A stretch of DNA of 64,000 bases, taken from Thozetella sp. PMI_491 (Eukaryota > Ascomycota > Sordariomycetes > Chaetosphaeriales > Chaetosphaeriaceae). Below the pieces are notes generated by a model. The model ran no database searches. It was not told the origin of the DNA and worked only from the letters and a program-made list of their open reading frames with translations. The DNA lies in assembly GCA_021432635.1 (NCBI GenBank), contig MU270117.1, positions 1-64,000 on the forward strand. Reading direction: 5' to 3'. Shown piece by piece: positions 33,569-47,983 of this stretch (position 1 is the first letter of the stretch; each line of letters begins with the position of its first letter). A program made the position numbers and the translations under genes.

Positions 33569-36500
33569 ACTATGCACTACAGTGCCTTGCTCTACCCTCC
33601 TCCCCTTTTTGCGGCCTCATCGACTTGCAGTTCGGCTATCTGAAAGGGGGAAGCCGCCTACATTAGTTTGTGTGCGTGTGTGTATATCTATCGGGAGCCA
33701 CGCTTTACGGTTGCATCGCGCCAGCAAGTGCCACGGCTGTTCACAGGTACTGACAGCGCAGCAGTGAGCGCCTCGCCGCGGCCGAACAGGGGAGGACGTG
33801 GGAAGGGGGGAGGGGGGGGGCAAGGGCCACTTTCTCGGGTGTCTGTCACTAAAACACCAGCCGGGATAGGTTGTAACTGGCACTGTACAGTACTCACTGT
33901 ACAGGCCCGGCCGATACGGTGCAGCATGTACGGAAGTTCCAGGGCCAAAAAATAATAGGCAGTGGGGTAGCTTGGGTCGCTTGGCAGCCTGTGTCCTGGC
34001 TGCTTCGCAGGTATCCGGTGAGTGAGCCTACAGGGTTTGCACTGGCCATTGACCCCCTCAACTCTTTTGCACAAATTGGACCTAGCTTGCGCTCCCGATA
34101 CGACCTAGCTTACAAAGGGTACAGGACTTGGCCCACGTTCATTCCCTGCTCCCTTACCCGATATACCCTCTGCCTTGTCTAAAGTCTGGAGTTTGGGTGG
34201 GTACTTTAGTACCTGGCCTGTGTTTTGGGGGAGAGAGGGAGAGATGGCACCAAAAGTCCCCCGCAGCTCGCGCGCTCCAAAAACCGACCTAGTCCCTGCC
34301 CTCTCTTTCCAGCCTGGCGGTACTCCCAGAAGCGCTAGGTGGAAGGGGGGGATGGGGGGGGGGAGGGGGGAACGGGGGGTTACACTTTCCTTGTGTGTCT
34401 CCCACCCCTTCGCGACCCCTCCCCTTCCTCTGCTTTCCCCCAGATTTTCCTTCACTTGCATCAAGCGCACGCTGTCTGGCAGCTGGGTCCTACCGCCAGC
34501 GCCAACGCAGGAGTAAGAGACGGAGAAAAAAAAACCGCCTCATGCTTTGCAGGTATTCTAGTGATGCGCTAGCTTGTGAAGTCTAGTTTGTTGGCTGAGG
34601 AGATGGAACTGCTAGCTTCCCCAGATGAGACCCTCTTTCCCTTTTACGGGAGCTGTTCAAGCCCAAGTAAGCCGCGTCCAAGACCGGGCTCCCTTCTAGC
34701 CGCTCCAACACAGAATAGCCCGCACCCACCCCCCGTGTGGAACCCACAGTCCAAAGAATGTGCAACCTCGAGTCGCAGATGCAAACTCCCACGTGATGGC
34801 CGTCGTGACATGCCTCCGATATCGAGCTAGCACCCTCCGGATGCCAGTCAGTCCGCAGAACTAGCAAACTTTTGTATCCGACGTGTATCCGATGCGTGTT
34901 CCAGCGCGCCCTCGGCTTCGCAAGGCTCGCTGGTTCGCGACCACCATCGTCACGATCCACGCCGTGACTGACCCGCATCTCCGGCGTCGTCGATCCGGCA
35001 ACCACACACCTCGCTCGGTCAGGGCTTGTCTCGCCCCCCACAAGCCATGACACCGCATGTCCGGAGAATCGAGTCTCCAGTGTTTAGTGTCGAGGGTTGA
35101 GGGAAGATAGTGCAACCGGGAATGTTGCCCAGGCATTCATTGTTGCAGCATTCTTGTCCATTCGGTCCTGGGGATGGAGGCAAGCGCAATCCCCTAAACA
35201 TCAACGGCCAGGATTAAGACACCCTCCCTAGGAACTGCCCGGAGCTATCTCGTGCCAAAAACACACCCGCCCCCCCGGTGGTCGGCGAGGCAGGCGCCCG
35301 ATGAGAAGCAACCGCTGCCGCCATACCCGGCCGTTGCTCTATGGATGCGGTCCCAGTCCGAAAACAGCTTGCTACCGTATGCTCGCGGGGACGCAACCGG
35401 GTAGCTAATCACGATCCACTGTCGAATTTACTCGCCTTGGCCTGCACTTTGCAAAGTTTTGGAGAGGCGTAGTCGAGGGCGGTCGAGAGCCTGACGAGGT
35501 CACGATAACGGGCCTCGACCATCAGACACAAGTGACGTGGGGCTTGGCCCTCGTCGTCGGCACCCCGTGTCGAGACTGCTCTTCGATCTCGACAACTATC
35601 TAAATGTCTTAGATTGGCATGACGTTCCGAGCTGGTGTCACCACGGGGAACCGAGTCAAACGGACTGGGCTTCCTGCAATTACGCTCCCCACGGTCACTC
35701 GCGTCGTCCCCCGACAAGTTTCGGACTTGTGTATCTTTGGTCCAGAAAACACACAGTATTCCTTCCACTGTATTTCTGTGCCGATCAAGCGCCGATAAAG
35801 GGGAAGGGGTTCTGGGCTAGAAAACGCCTCGCCGAACTCACAACCGCTATGGTGACCTCAGGGGACGTCAACGGATTACATCGGATCTACTCCGACACTG
35901 CACCGGACGTGGTATGGCGAGTAATCCAGGCTCAAGTGCACGTGTGGTATTTCTGTGGCCCAGCCATCCGTTCTGTCGAGACCAAGAAGCGTCCGACTCG
36001 GACACTGAGCCTTTCGTTGCATTCTCGCCAGCGCGGTGTCCATAACAGAAGTATTTTGGTTGCTCCTCAAGTCTCTAGTAAACTTTTTGCCTGCCGCCTG
36101 TGAGAACGCATTCGCTTCACTTCGATCCGGGGCATGGCATGCAGCGACGCTCAACGTCTGTGCAACCTGGGTTGCTCAGGGACACGAACGGCGCCGACTG
36201 GCTTCTTGCCTGGCTAACTCTCAAAGGAGGCTGGCCTAGCCTCATGGAATGGAACAGCCGGCTGGAAGATCTGCCGGGAAGTGCTGATCCTCGGCGGCCA
36301 CTGCAGGCGCGTCACCATCTTGCCCCTTCCCACGGCCTTCCCTCTAATGTAGATTCGCGCTCCATTTGACGCTCCCTCCGACAAGGGACTATACAGTACC
36401 TACCTTTAGGAAGACGGTAACTCCCCACTGGCCGTCGGGTTCCTCGACTCAGCTAGCCGAGGAATGTGCTCGTCTTCGACGCCACTCAAAATAGCAACCT

Positions 36501-39500
36501 CGTTCTGTGCGCACGCAAAGTTGTCTCACTGGGAGGGTTCATAACACCGGATGAATGCCGCGGAAGGCACTAGGGCACTGTCAATCTCATTCACGCGCGC
36601 CTGGACACCTCAGACGCGGAGGCTCGAGGACCTCCTCCCCGCCAGCTTGTCATCTGTAGCCCAGACCATGGTCGTATCTCGAGCCACCAGCAAATCTCGG
36701 CTATGGGTCCCGGAGACATTGCACTCTGCCCCAAATTTAGGTTCCGGCTAGCCTGCTGTCTCATCAGAAGTATCGAGGAACGTCGTCCGTGCTATTGAAG
36801 AGGGGGAATTAGGGGCTTATACCACTAAGAGGACGCGAGATCTTGGGCAGTACTTGTCCTAGGAGCCTCAGTCAGCGTGGCTCCTTTGGGCTCAAGTACT
36901 GCACATGTGGTGCTGGATATTCGGCCTGCCCTCTGACGTTCAACACAGTCTTATGTTATGCATATACCATAGCTGTCTCTCCCTGCCTCTGCCGACCTGC
37001 CTCCTTCACACCCCCTTCGGATATCCACCCCTCCCCCCCAAACACAAGTCTATCGCGAGCTGTTGGTCATGATGAGCTAGTTCCATCTTCTTCTACGGCT
37101 CTGCTTCTTCCGGACTCCCGTCTTCCTAGCTCCGGTGGCGGGACTTTCATTCCACTCGTAAAACCCCTCATGCTGGGCACACTAAGAAACGCCACCGAAG
37201 TCTAGGGCGGAGCGGAAATCCACAAGATGAGGGAGGTGCTGGTCGTACTTGAGCACTGTGACTGGCCAATTCCCTTTCGTCGCCGTCGTTGGACGCGCCA
37301 ACATGACTAGCTCAGGAGGCTAGTTGAAATCAGTTGAAATCTTCAACCACAAAGTAGGGAGAGGTGTTCGCGCGCAAATGGCTCCCGGCAGCCGACACCA
37401 GGCGCAATGGAACAAAAAAAATTATAAGCTTGGATGTGTTTGGAAAGGCGGCCAGCATTGGGAGCTCCGGCGAATCTTGCTCGCTCCCGCGGGCTAAGTA
37501 AGGTAGGCTCGAGCTACGAGGTTGGCTCCCGATGTTGGCACGGATGAGTTCGTGCAGCATGTGCTGCGGGCCTGCCCCCTTTCCGTCCCCTTCCTGGCTG
37601 CCCAAGTTTGTTCCCCGGCTACTCTAGCCAAGGAGGCATTTCCCGGGGGGATGATGGATGTCCATCGGCACTTGGAACGTGAGCCCTGGTCTGGCTCAGT
37701 GCTGTGCTAACCCTACGGGCGCCACCTCCGCCGCGTGTCGAGACCGATTGCGCTCACACCGCCTGCCGATCACCCAGACATGCGACGGTGGCTAGTCCTC
37801 CTTGCGGCGGAGGAGAGATGTTGTGTCTATCTCCCTTCTCCTCCTCTCTCGTCCCCTCCTCGCCTCCTCGCCTCCTCGCTTCCCTCCCCCTCCCCCTCCC
37901 GTTTCGCCCCGACGAACGGACCTCGTACGTAACATCCCTCCATCGGGATCATGAGCCCCAGGCTGCCACTTCGACCAAGGAAGTCCCCAAAGGCAGTTCC
38001 AGGGATGTCGCTCAGCTCGTGGAGAATCGCTAGAAAAACGGGGGTCGTAGTCCCCGCCTAAGGACCTAAGCCTGGCCTAAGCCCAGCAAGCCCAAGCGGC
38101 ATGCGTCGGACAGATCTGAATGTGACCATGGTTGCCTACGGGGCCGAGCTTGGAGCTTTTAGTAGCTCGATCGCAGGGCACCCCGATCTCCAACCTCCTC
38201 CGGTTTGGGCTTTATCGTGTCCTCGACCACGGATCCATGTGCAGGTCATCACCGCTAGTTTCTTGGTGTCTCTCGCGCGCACATCCCCGGGCAGGACTTT
38301 GCAGATGAGCCCAATCCCTCGCATTGCCAAGGCGCGAGGGTGCATGAGATAAGCTACGATGGACAAAAGAGGCTGGGAACAGAGAGGTGCTTCTCATTGA
38401 CTCCGCCGAGGAGTTCACGAGGAAACACGGAGGTATAATAGGGAGCTTCTAAAACCGGAGCCTAATAGGAGATCAGCATCAACCGGGTCACCGGAACGGA
38501 GAGCTAGCTCGAGGCCTGCTCGCCGCCGCCCTTGTCTCGATTCCAATTCCAGTTTGCCAGTTTCACATTCGCAAATTCCCATGAGTGTGCGCATCGGCAC
38601 TCACACTGTCCCTTGTCACGCACACTAGGCGCCAGCCATGCCGTGACACGAGAAGAAGAAGGAAAAGAAGAAACAGGAAGAAGCAATGAGCAAGGAGCAA
38701 GCGCCCAGCTCGCTTCTCTCGCTTGGAGAGAGCCAACCAGAGAGACCTCTGGCGTCTCTGCCGCCCTCGTCTCACGCTCCGAGTTCCATTCTCACCCCTC
38801 CTCTGTGTAATGTCAGGCGCCATGTACGTCACCACGCTGCCTTCCGCCCTCTCGGCCGCTCCTCGGGAGGGCCAGAGAGAACCCAGCAGGTGCCCACGCC
38901 TTGCGAATACGGCCGGTGGATCTGGTGAAAAGGTCTGAATTTTACGGCTAGTTTCTTCCTGGTCTTTTTGGCCACACCAAGGAGGGCTGTGGCCTTAAGT
39001 GAAGGGAAAAGGTTAACGGAGAGGCGCGCAAATCACAGTAACACTTCTGCTGGCGGCCCCTGGCAGAAACTGGGCTCCTCGACTCTCCCCGGCTGCTCTA
39101 TCACGTAGTTAACGCACGTAGCACGTGGTGGGCTGCGCAGGCCGCACTGTGCTTGCCTGTACAGTAGATCCAGAGTGGCCTCCGACACCGCCTATACGGT
39201 GCTTGCGCCATCACCAGACTGTATGGAGAAGCCAGCTTCGCGCGCATCGTGGCCATGACCTCACCAGGAGACTGACGCACAGATCCGCCGCTGGCCAACC
39301 AGTACCAGCCAGTTCGAACCAAGGCTTTGCTGGTGGCTTCAAGGTTTGAGTGTGGGAGTCAGGAGTTCGGGCTGTCCGCGATCCCGCGCACCCGTAATGG
39401 CTCGCCCGGCGGCTGGCCGTCTGCGGCAACACGGCTGTCTCATTCGCGAGTCACCCCGGGGATTTCTCTGGCCCCTCGTCTTTGTCAATCTCAGCTCGGT

Positions 39501-41176
39501 CTATTGCGTCCGCATGTCTGACGTTTTGTCCCGTCCAAGGTGCGACATGACCAGTGACCGAGCCAAAAGTACCTACGAAGTACTCCGCGTGGACTGGAGA
39601 CAAAATCAAGTCATTGAATGGCCGCTCTAGTCTGGATACCGGTCACGAGATTCGACGTGCCCTGCCACCGAACGCGGGTACCCTCCTCTTCCACTGAGTA
39701 TGGCGCGCCCTCCCTTCCCGGTTCCCACAGGCGAGCCCCGGCCGGTGTGGGCGACGGTCGCACGGTAGGGCTTAGCTGGCTGAGACTTGCCACCGATCCT
39801 GCGCTGCGCCGGCGCTCTTGTCAACAACGTTTGTGCGATAGTTGCCCTATGACGGGGCCCGACCGGGCCGGCACCTGGAACACTGGGCCGGTCGTGAGGC
39901 CGGTGCTGGAAACGCGGATGGACCGTCGTGGAGCGGGCAAAGTACTAGATCTGTCGAGCCGTTCATAGTCAAGGCCGGCGTGGACCATGCCACGCATCTG
40001 GGGCCTTTTGGTACCTGGCACCGTCTGGCCACCAGAATTTGGCCCCGGCATTTGTTTTCAGGCCCAAGAAGGGATGCTCCCGCAACCAACCGGTCGGGAT
40101 TCATAGCCAAGCAGGCCGCTTGACCTTTCTAGTGCGAAATGAAGTGATTCTCCCATGGATGCGGCGAAGACAAGCGTCACCCATGCCGCGCATCATTCCT
40201 GGCCCCTGTAATCATCGACTACCGTCTCAAGGAACAGGTTAGCTAGGGAGTATCCTCAGCTAGGCCCCTCCGCGCATGTTCTTTGCATCTTGTTTGCTTT
40301 TTTTGGTTGGGGGGGAAGGGGAGGAGGCCAAGAGGTCCGCTATTCCTGCCCGCTTCCCTTGCGTCAGAGAACAGCAACTGACTGAGGCCTCTATAACAGA
40401 GCCAATCAAAGATCCCGGCCAGCAACACGCGACATCGGTGTATACTTACGAAGTAGAGATATCTACACCGTAAAGAGTATTTAGCGATGGGTGAGTTGAA
40501 TTTGTATGCTACCTCAGGCAAAGCATGCCGTGTAAGGAGCTAGGCGGCAGACTTGACATGAGTATAAAGACGGACACACGAACAGGAACAGGCACAAGCA
40601 CAACTCTCCACATTTCTAAGTAACAGCGCTTGGTTTTTCTATCTGCCTGTAAGTGACGAGCATACAAGTGGGACAAGCCATTGGGGTTTTTCAGAGCCCC
40701 GAAGCGTTCGTCCGTGACTATCCTCGATGGCAGAGGCCTGGTACCCCCGGCAATAGAAAAAGGGGGGACCAGCACCGGACCACCTGCCTGCTTGCCTGGC
40801 CTCGGCCAGGCCCAGGCCTAGCTACCCCCAAAAAGCGGCAGAAAAGAAAGGCTATCTTAGTGAGTTGCTTTTGGTGCTACTATGGATGCATTCTTCCCAT
40901 CGATGGATTAGTCGACTTTGCGGGGAGATCAGAGACAAAGGAAAACTGTGCCACGCCAGAGGTGCAATGATATGCGAAGCGCCTCGACTGCGGGTCTAAG
41001 AGCATGAAAAGCACTGTACCGACATCTAGACCGAGTCCTCTACGCGAAACGCCGGAATGATGATGGAAATCGAAACTCTCGCCCTCTGAGAGGCCTGGGG
41101 ATGAGAGGGCGGCAAAAGGATACGACAGCTACGCTGGGACCAGACCGACCGATCTCGCGAGCCTCATATTCGCACC

Positions 41177-43668
<2,492 letters not shown>

Positions 43669-44516
43669 TTTGACGTCGAAGAGAGTCTACAAGCCAATCA
43701 GACGATTCGCTAGTGCCTATCGCCTTCGTTGGGTGTGGATGCTGAAGAATATGTGGGTGGTGTCGAGAAGGGTTTGACGAGATCCTGAGCACGAGGGGCT
43801 GATTCAGATGGACAAAAAAGGCCGCTGTCTTTCAGATACACCTCGAAATTGATGAGGGTTGATGCGCGGCTGCCCAAGGCGATCAGTCGAAAAGTCAAGT
43901 CGTTGTCCGGTGCAAAGGAGGAAGGCGCGCTGGAGGGAAGCGATAAGCACAGAGGGTGAGGAAAGGCCAGAGGGGCGAAATCGCTCACGTGTCACAAATA
44001 GAGGACTGCCTTCCTGTAGAAGGGAGAAATAAATGAGGGGATGAACTCCTGGTAGATGAGAGTGGTGTTGAGGGGGATGTGAAGGAAGGATGGAGGAGAG
44101 AGGGTTGACCGGGGGAGAGATTTCTTCAAGTGTCGCCAACTCTCGGGCCTAAGAAATATTTTTTTCTGCTAAGGCGGTCTGGGACTTTGTTCGCCCCACT
44201 GACTGTGAAAGTGGGTCTTCGTCGCGCAAAGCCACACCCCTCCGGTCTGTTACATCATCAGCCACAGCAACCTGGCTACGGCGCGCCGATATCCTCCGGT
44301 CCGTTCCCTCCCGCACGACCCCAAGCACGACCGATTTCGCAGCGGCTCTAGCTTGAAGGCGGAGAGTGCCCTGAAAACCAGACGATTCCTCAACGGTTTC
44401 GAGACTTCCTCCACGTTTCCACCAGACGCACTCACGCCGAGCCTAGTTTGTAGCGTGCTGAGAGTAAGAAAACTTCGGTTGGACGGCCATGGCCAGCCAG
44501 CCTAGGAGAAAGCAGC
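43669..44516. other. Intergenic, dbp2 promoter side
   Basis: This 848-bp gap holds the presumed dbp2 promoter and leader and the thi20 3' end. It is pyrimidine-rich on the dbp2 coding strand. No other gene is seen. Confidence 0.5.
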
Positions 44517-46868
44517 TCACGCTGATGGGTACATTTCCCAAAACGCAATTTCCATCTGGAGGAGGTCAGCGGTGTGTTGGCCTTGCGAACATCTGTTGCC
44601 CTGTCGCCTCCTCACCTTGGTAGCGTGAATGAAAACCTTAACCAGCTCCTCGATCCGTGCCGGACTCTGGAGGACTGCATGTTTTTCGAGTAGCTCTGTG
44701 CTTATCGTCAGGTTTTCCCCGAATATGCTGCACGGGCACGGAGACGCGTATCGACATACCGGAGCCCGTCTTCACAGCAGTGACATAGTCTTCGGCCACG
44801 TAATTCTCTATCCAAGACCAGTAATGGTTTCCTTCCTTCACGGATCTCGGGTCAGCGTGTAGCTGCTTCGCCACCACTCCATATCCTAGCAGGCATGGTG
44901 CCAGAGCCACCTGGAGGCCGATCCAATCCTCGGATTGTCCAATGTCGAGGACATATCTGCGAGCCGGCATGAATTTCGGGTCGTATAAACATGGTGACAG
45001 CAGCTTACCTAGTGTAGGCCGTGCAGGCTAAGGTAGAGCGTCGTTAGCGTTTGAGTCTGCGGCTACAGCAGCGGAGCAAACGAGTCGGCTCTACGTACCT
45101 TCTTTCTCCTCAGCCACCTCCATCTGCTCCTTGGAGATGCCGAATCCTTTACAGTAGTCTACATGGAGGTTCGTCTCTCGTGCAATATGGGCCACGATAT
45201 GAGCCCCCTGCGATCGTTAAGAAGGCGTTCTGACGCGGCTAAAGGCTAGTATCGGCGTCTTACAGCAACTATGTCCCCCATGTTCTTGGCCTTATACGAT
45301 GCAAGGGAATTTGCTCGGGCGAAGTGAATCTAGACAAGGTCAGCCGTCGTACTACTGCATGCAGGAACGTACAAACTGACCAGGTACAAGTAGTCTTGCA
45401 CCAGATAACCCTTGAAGGATTCCCGGGGCAAGGTACCGTTCCCCATAGCAAGAACAAAGGGATGGTTGACGAACCGATCCCAGACTCCGGCGACATCGCT
45501 CCGCTCGAGGAGGTACTCGATAAAGCGACCGCTGAGTCTACTGTCAGAAGGACGGCCAGCCAAATGCGTAAAAGATCAGAAGGGTTGGTTTCGACTGACG
45601 GGGCAAAGGGCAAGGTATAGGTAGAGTGGAAATGGTTCAACGGCCCATTGCCTTGCCCTAGTCCTGGAGCTGTTTTGATGCCAGCTTCCACGTATCTGCA
45701 AGCCGCCCGGACGGCCTTGGGGATGTCATCACCTCTCGCTACACCAGATGCAATTGCCGCTGTGAGTCTTTCGTCAATACACACGATTCTCATGCTCGTC
45801 CAGGCATGGCCGCCGGGGCTGGGGAAGACGCCTTGACCTACAAGCTAGCGAGCACCCCGTGCCGTGCGTATTGCGCGACTCTAGGTATGGGCTTTCAAAC
45901 CGGATTGTTTGATCGCGACTAACTAAGACGTCTACCACGAGCTGCTTCTCTCTTTCGGACAAGGCAGCAGCGCCATCCGTCCTGAATGGGCAGTGGCCAC
46001 CCTTGACGAGCACCCACTCCGGCCCGAGGCCCTGGATTGTGTGGGCAATGGTCTCGAGATCGCCGACGCTCTCGATGGCAAGATGACCGTAGCCGGCGTC
46101 GCCGAGAATCAGCCTCGCCTCGGGGACGTTAGGGGTCAATATAGTCGTCTGCGGCAGGATTTTGGTCCGCAGAGCATGCAACGCTGCCGGAGGAAGTAGC
46201 TGCGCACCGGTGGTAGCGACCATGACCTGGGGAGTAGAAGGTCAGGAAAGAGTTAGAGTAATCGTCTGGGGAGTGTATGCTAAATGCTTGTTTACCGGAT
46301 CTACAACCAGCTTCTGGACTCGGTGCTCTCGGAGCGCGGTGGCAACCGTCTCGATAGTCTCAGCCGAGGCCAGCATACCTAGAGTGCCTCATCAGCATCC
46401 GCCACTCCAAAAGTCGCGGAGGGCAACGAGCCGGTGCGCAATGCCCTACTAAGCTCTGGGGAGGGGGACTGGGACTACTCTGCCGGGGAAGTCGATCCCA
46501 AGGTCGTAGCCTACCTGTCTTGACCACGTCTGCCCCAATATCGTCCAAACATGCATCGATCTGCTTGCGCAGAAACGCGGCGGGGACATGGTGGACGTCA
46601 TAAACCCCCCGTGTATTCTGCGCTGTGAGGGCTGTGGTGGCCGTCATGGCATAGCACCCATATGCTGCAATCACTTTTTGATCTGCCTCGAGGCCACTAT
46701 TTAGGGACTTGTCAGCGACCAAGCGAGAGCGGTCCCCTGCAGGGTCCCCTTGGAAAGAGGGGGAGAAGGGGAGAGGATTGGCCGGGCGGGGGGGGGGGGT
46801 TGAGGTAGAACGAACGCTCCCCCAGAGCTATCCGAGCCCGCTATGACCAAGACTCTACCGGCGATCAT
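44517..46868 (-). CDS. thi20: Thi20-type bifunctional thiamine enzyme: HMP/HMP-P kinase fused to TenA (thiaminase II)
   Basis: Twelve exons, 507 residues: 46816-46868, 46515-46696, 46296-46378, 45842-46226, 45600-45759, 45381-45531, 45264-45329, 45099-45207, 45009-45027, 44760-44956, 44616-44695 and 44517-44555. The N-terminal ThiD domain phosphorylates hydroxymethylpyrimidine and its phosphate in thiamine synthesis: LVIAGSDSSGGAGLEADQK across exons 1-2, LVKGGH, and the anion-hole motif NTHGTGCSLA across exons 4-5. The C-terminal TenA domain hydrolyses amino-pyrimidines to salvage HMP: YLVQDYLYL, HFARANSLASYKAKN, GKGFGISKEQ, and the likely active-site Cys424 in ALAPCLLGYG. All phases agree. 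The first donor is GTTCGT, unlike the others, and the ninth exon is only 19 nt. The domain order matches yeast Thi20 without its small extra region. Confidence 0.93.
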
Positions 46869-47983
46869 CTTGAGCTTCGATACAGCTTGGGTTCCTTCAG
46901 GCGCTGGAAAATTTCCGTAGCTCGAGAACGGGCTGCGTCCGGGGCGTGGACAGAATGTGCTGCCAAAAAGGAGAGCAAAATTGATTCTCCCAAGCTAGCA
47001 AACCAAGGTAAATAGGGAGCTACGACCTACCTTAGCGATAGCGGGGGGTGGGGTTTTTCTGAATCAGCCCGAATTTCTCCTGGCCACCACCACTTACACG
47101 GCGCTATCTGCAATCGCTCGACTGCACGCGGTGACAACCCTCAGAAGGGCGCCAGAGAGGGCATAGAAGAGCCAACGGGGAGGGGGCTAGCCCGAGAACC
47201 AGCAGCACCATCGAACGAAACGGCCAAGGGAGGCGGAGAGAGATTCCATTGTCATTCAGTCGGCCATCAGGCATATATGAGTACCTTGTGTCTACCTTGC
47301 CTGCTGCAGGGAACAAACATGCTGAGCGGCCGGGACGATGAGGCAGCGGCATTCGAGCTTGCACACAGCACCTCCCTCTAGCACTATCCGAGCATTAGAC
47401 CCAGCCCCCCCGCCCCTCCTTTCCCCTCCGGGAACGATGAGAATTTGATGCAATACAGCCCCACGTCCCCCGAAGGAGCTGTACCTCCTCCTCCCCTCAA
47501 CATTGCCACCGTTCGACCGCCTTCATGAGTTATGAACATCCACCATTTGGTTGTCCGGGTCTGACAATATCCTTAGCCATTGAAATTGCGTGGCTGAGCG
47601 TGCTCTGTTAGATTTCCCTCCCCTCCTTCGAGGCATAGGAAGGAGGGTGTGATAAAAAATGGGTACAAAAGAAAGGGGGGCAAAAACGCCTGCCTCCCTG
47701 CCTGCCTGCCTTCCTGCCTGCCCGTGCCTGTCCACTCAAGTTTGCCGCTGTCACCATCCGGAATCAAGCCTAGCCATCGCCATATGCAAAGTAAATGCCC
47801 ATGCCAACTCTGTCCGCCAGATCTTACAAGTACAAGAAGTTTCGCTTTGGCGCAAAGCCGCACATGTGCAAAACAGCGCGGCGGGTGGTTGCCAGCGGAA
47901 CTATGCCACAAGCCGCCCCCACCGTGCGATGCCACCAACAGCAATCAATGTAGTGTTGGGTAGGCCGCCACCTCCATTTCCTT
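46869..47983. other. Intergenic between thi20 start and avo3 end
   Basis: About 1.1 kb with the thi20 promoter and the avo3 3' UTR. A CTGCC-type simple repeat lies at about 47688-47729. I looked for a fungal TPP riboswitch before thi20 (CTGAGA and CTGATC-like conserved blocks) and saw none. Confidence 0.5.
47688..47729. repeat. CTGC-type simple repeat
   Basis: Imperfect CTGC/CCTGC units just beyond the avo3 3' end, similar in unit to the repeat at 33474-33568. Confidence 0.8.

Larger units (their letters stand above)
24194..41176. other. 17-kb gene-free interval upstream of con7 and downstream of dbp2
   Basis: I find no gene model with domains, consistent splicing or family resemblance across this stretch. 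Long open frames exist (for example 25389-26213 + and 32844-33767 +) but their products are Arg/Pro/Ser/Cys-rich with no domain. They are mirrored by equally long frames on the other strand, the usual picture of GC-rich non-coding DNA. It is not A/T-rich, so it does not look like heavily mutated repeat DNA. The part nearest con7 (about 24.2-25.5 kb) is pyrimidine-rich when read toward the gene and probably includes its promoter and leader. Microsatellites, homopolymers and three TACAGTAC words are listed separately. Confidence 0.55.

Noticed and set aside
32844-33767. A 307-codon open frame on the plus strand
   Set aside because: Its product is Arg/Cys/Pro/Leu-rich and crosses two simple repeats; long frames also run on the opposite strand. 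This is what GC-rich non-coding DNA gives.
24194-41176. A biosynthetic cluster, defence system or transposon in the desert
   Set aside because: No synthase, transporter, nucleotide-binding or transposase motif, and no long terminal repeats or inverted ends, could be recognised by eye.
46869-47100. A thiamine pyrophosphate riboswitch before thi20
   Set aside because: The conserved TPP-aptamer blocks (CTGAGA; CTGATC-like) are not present on the coding strand.
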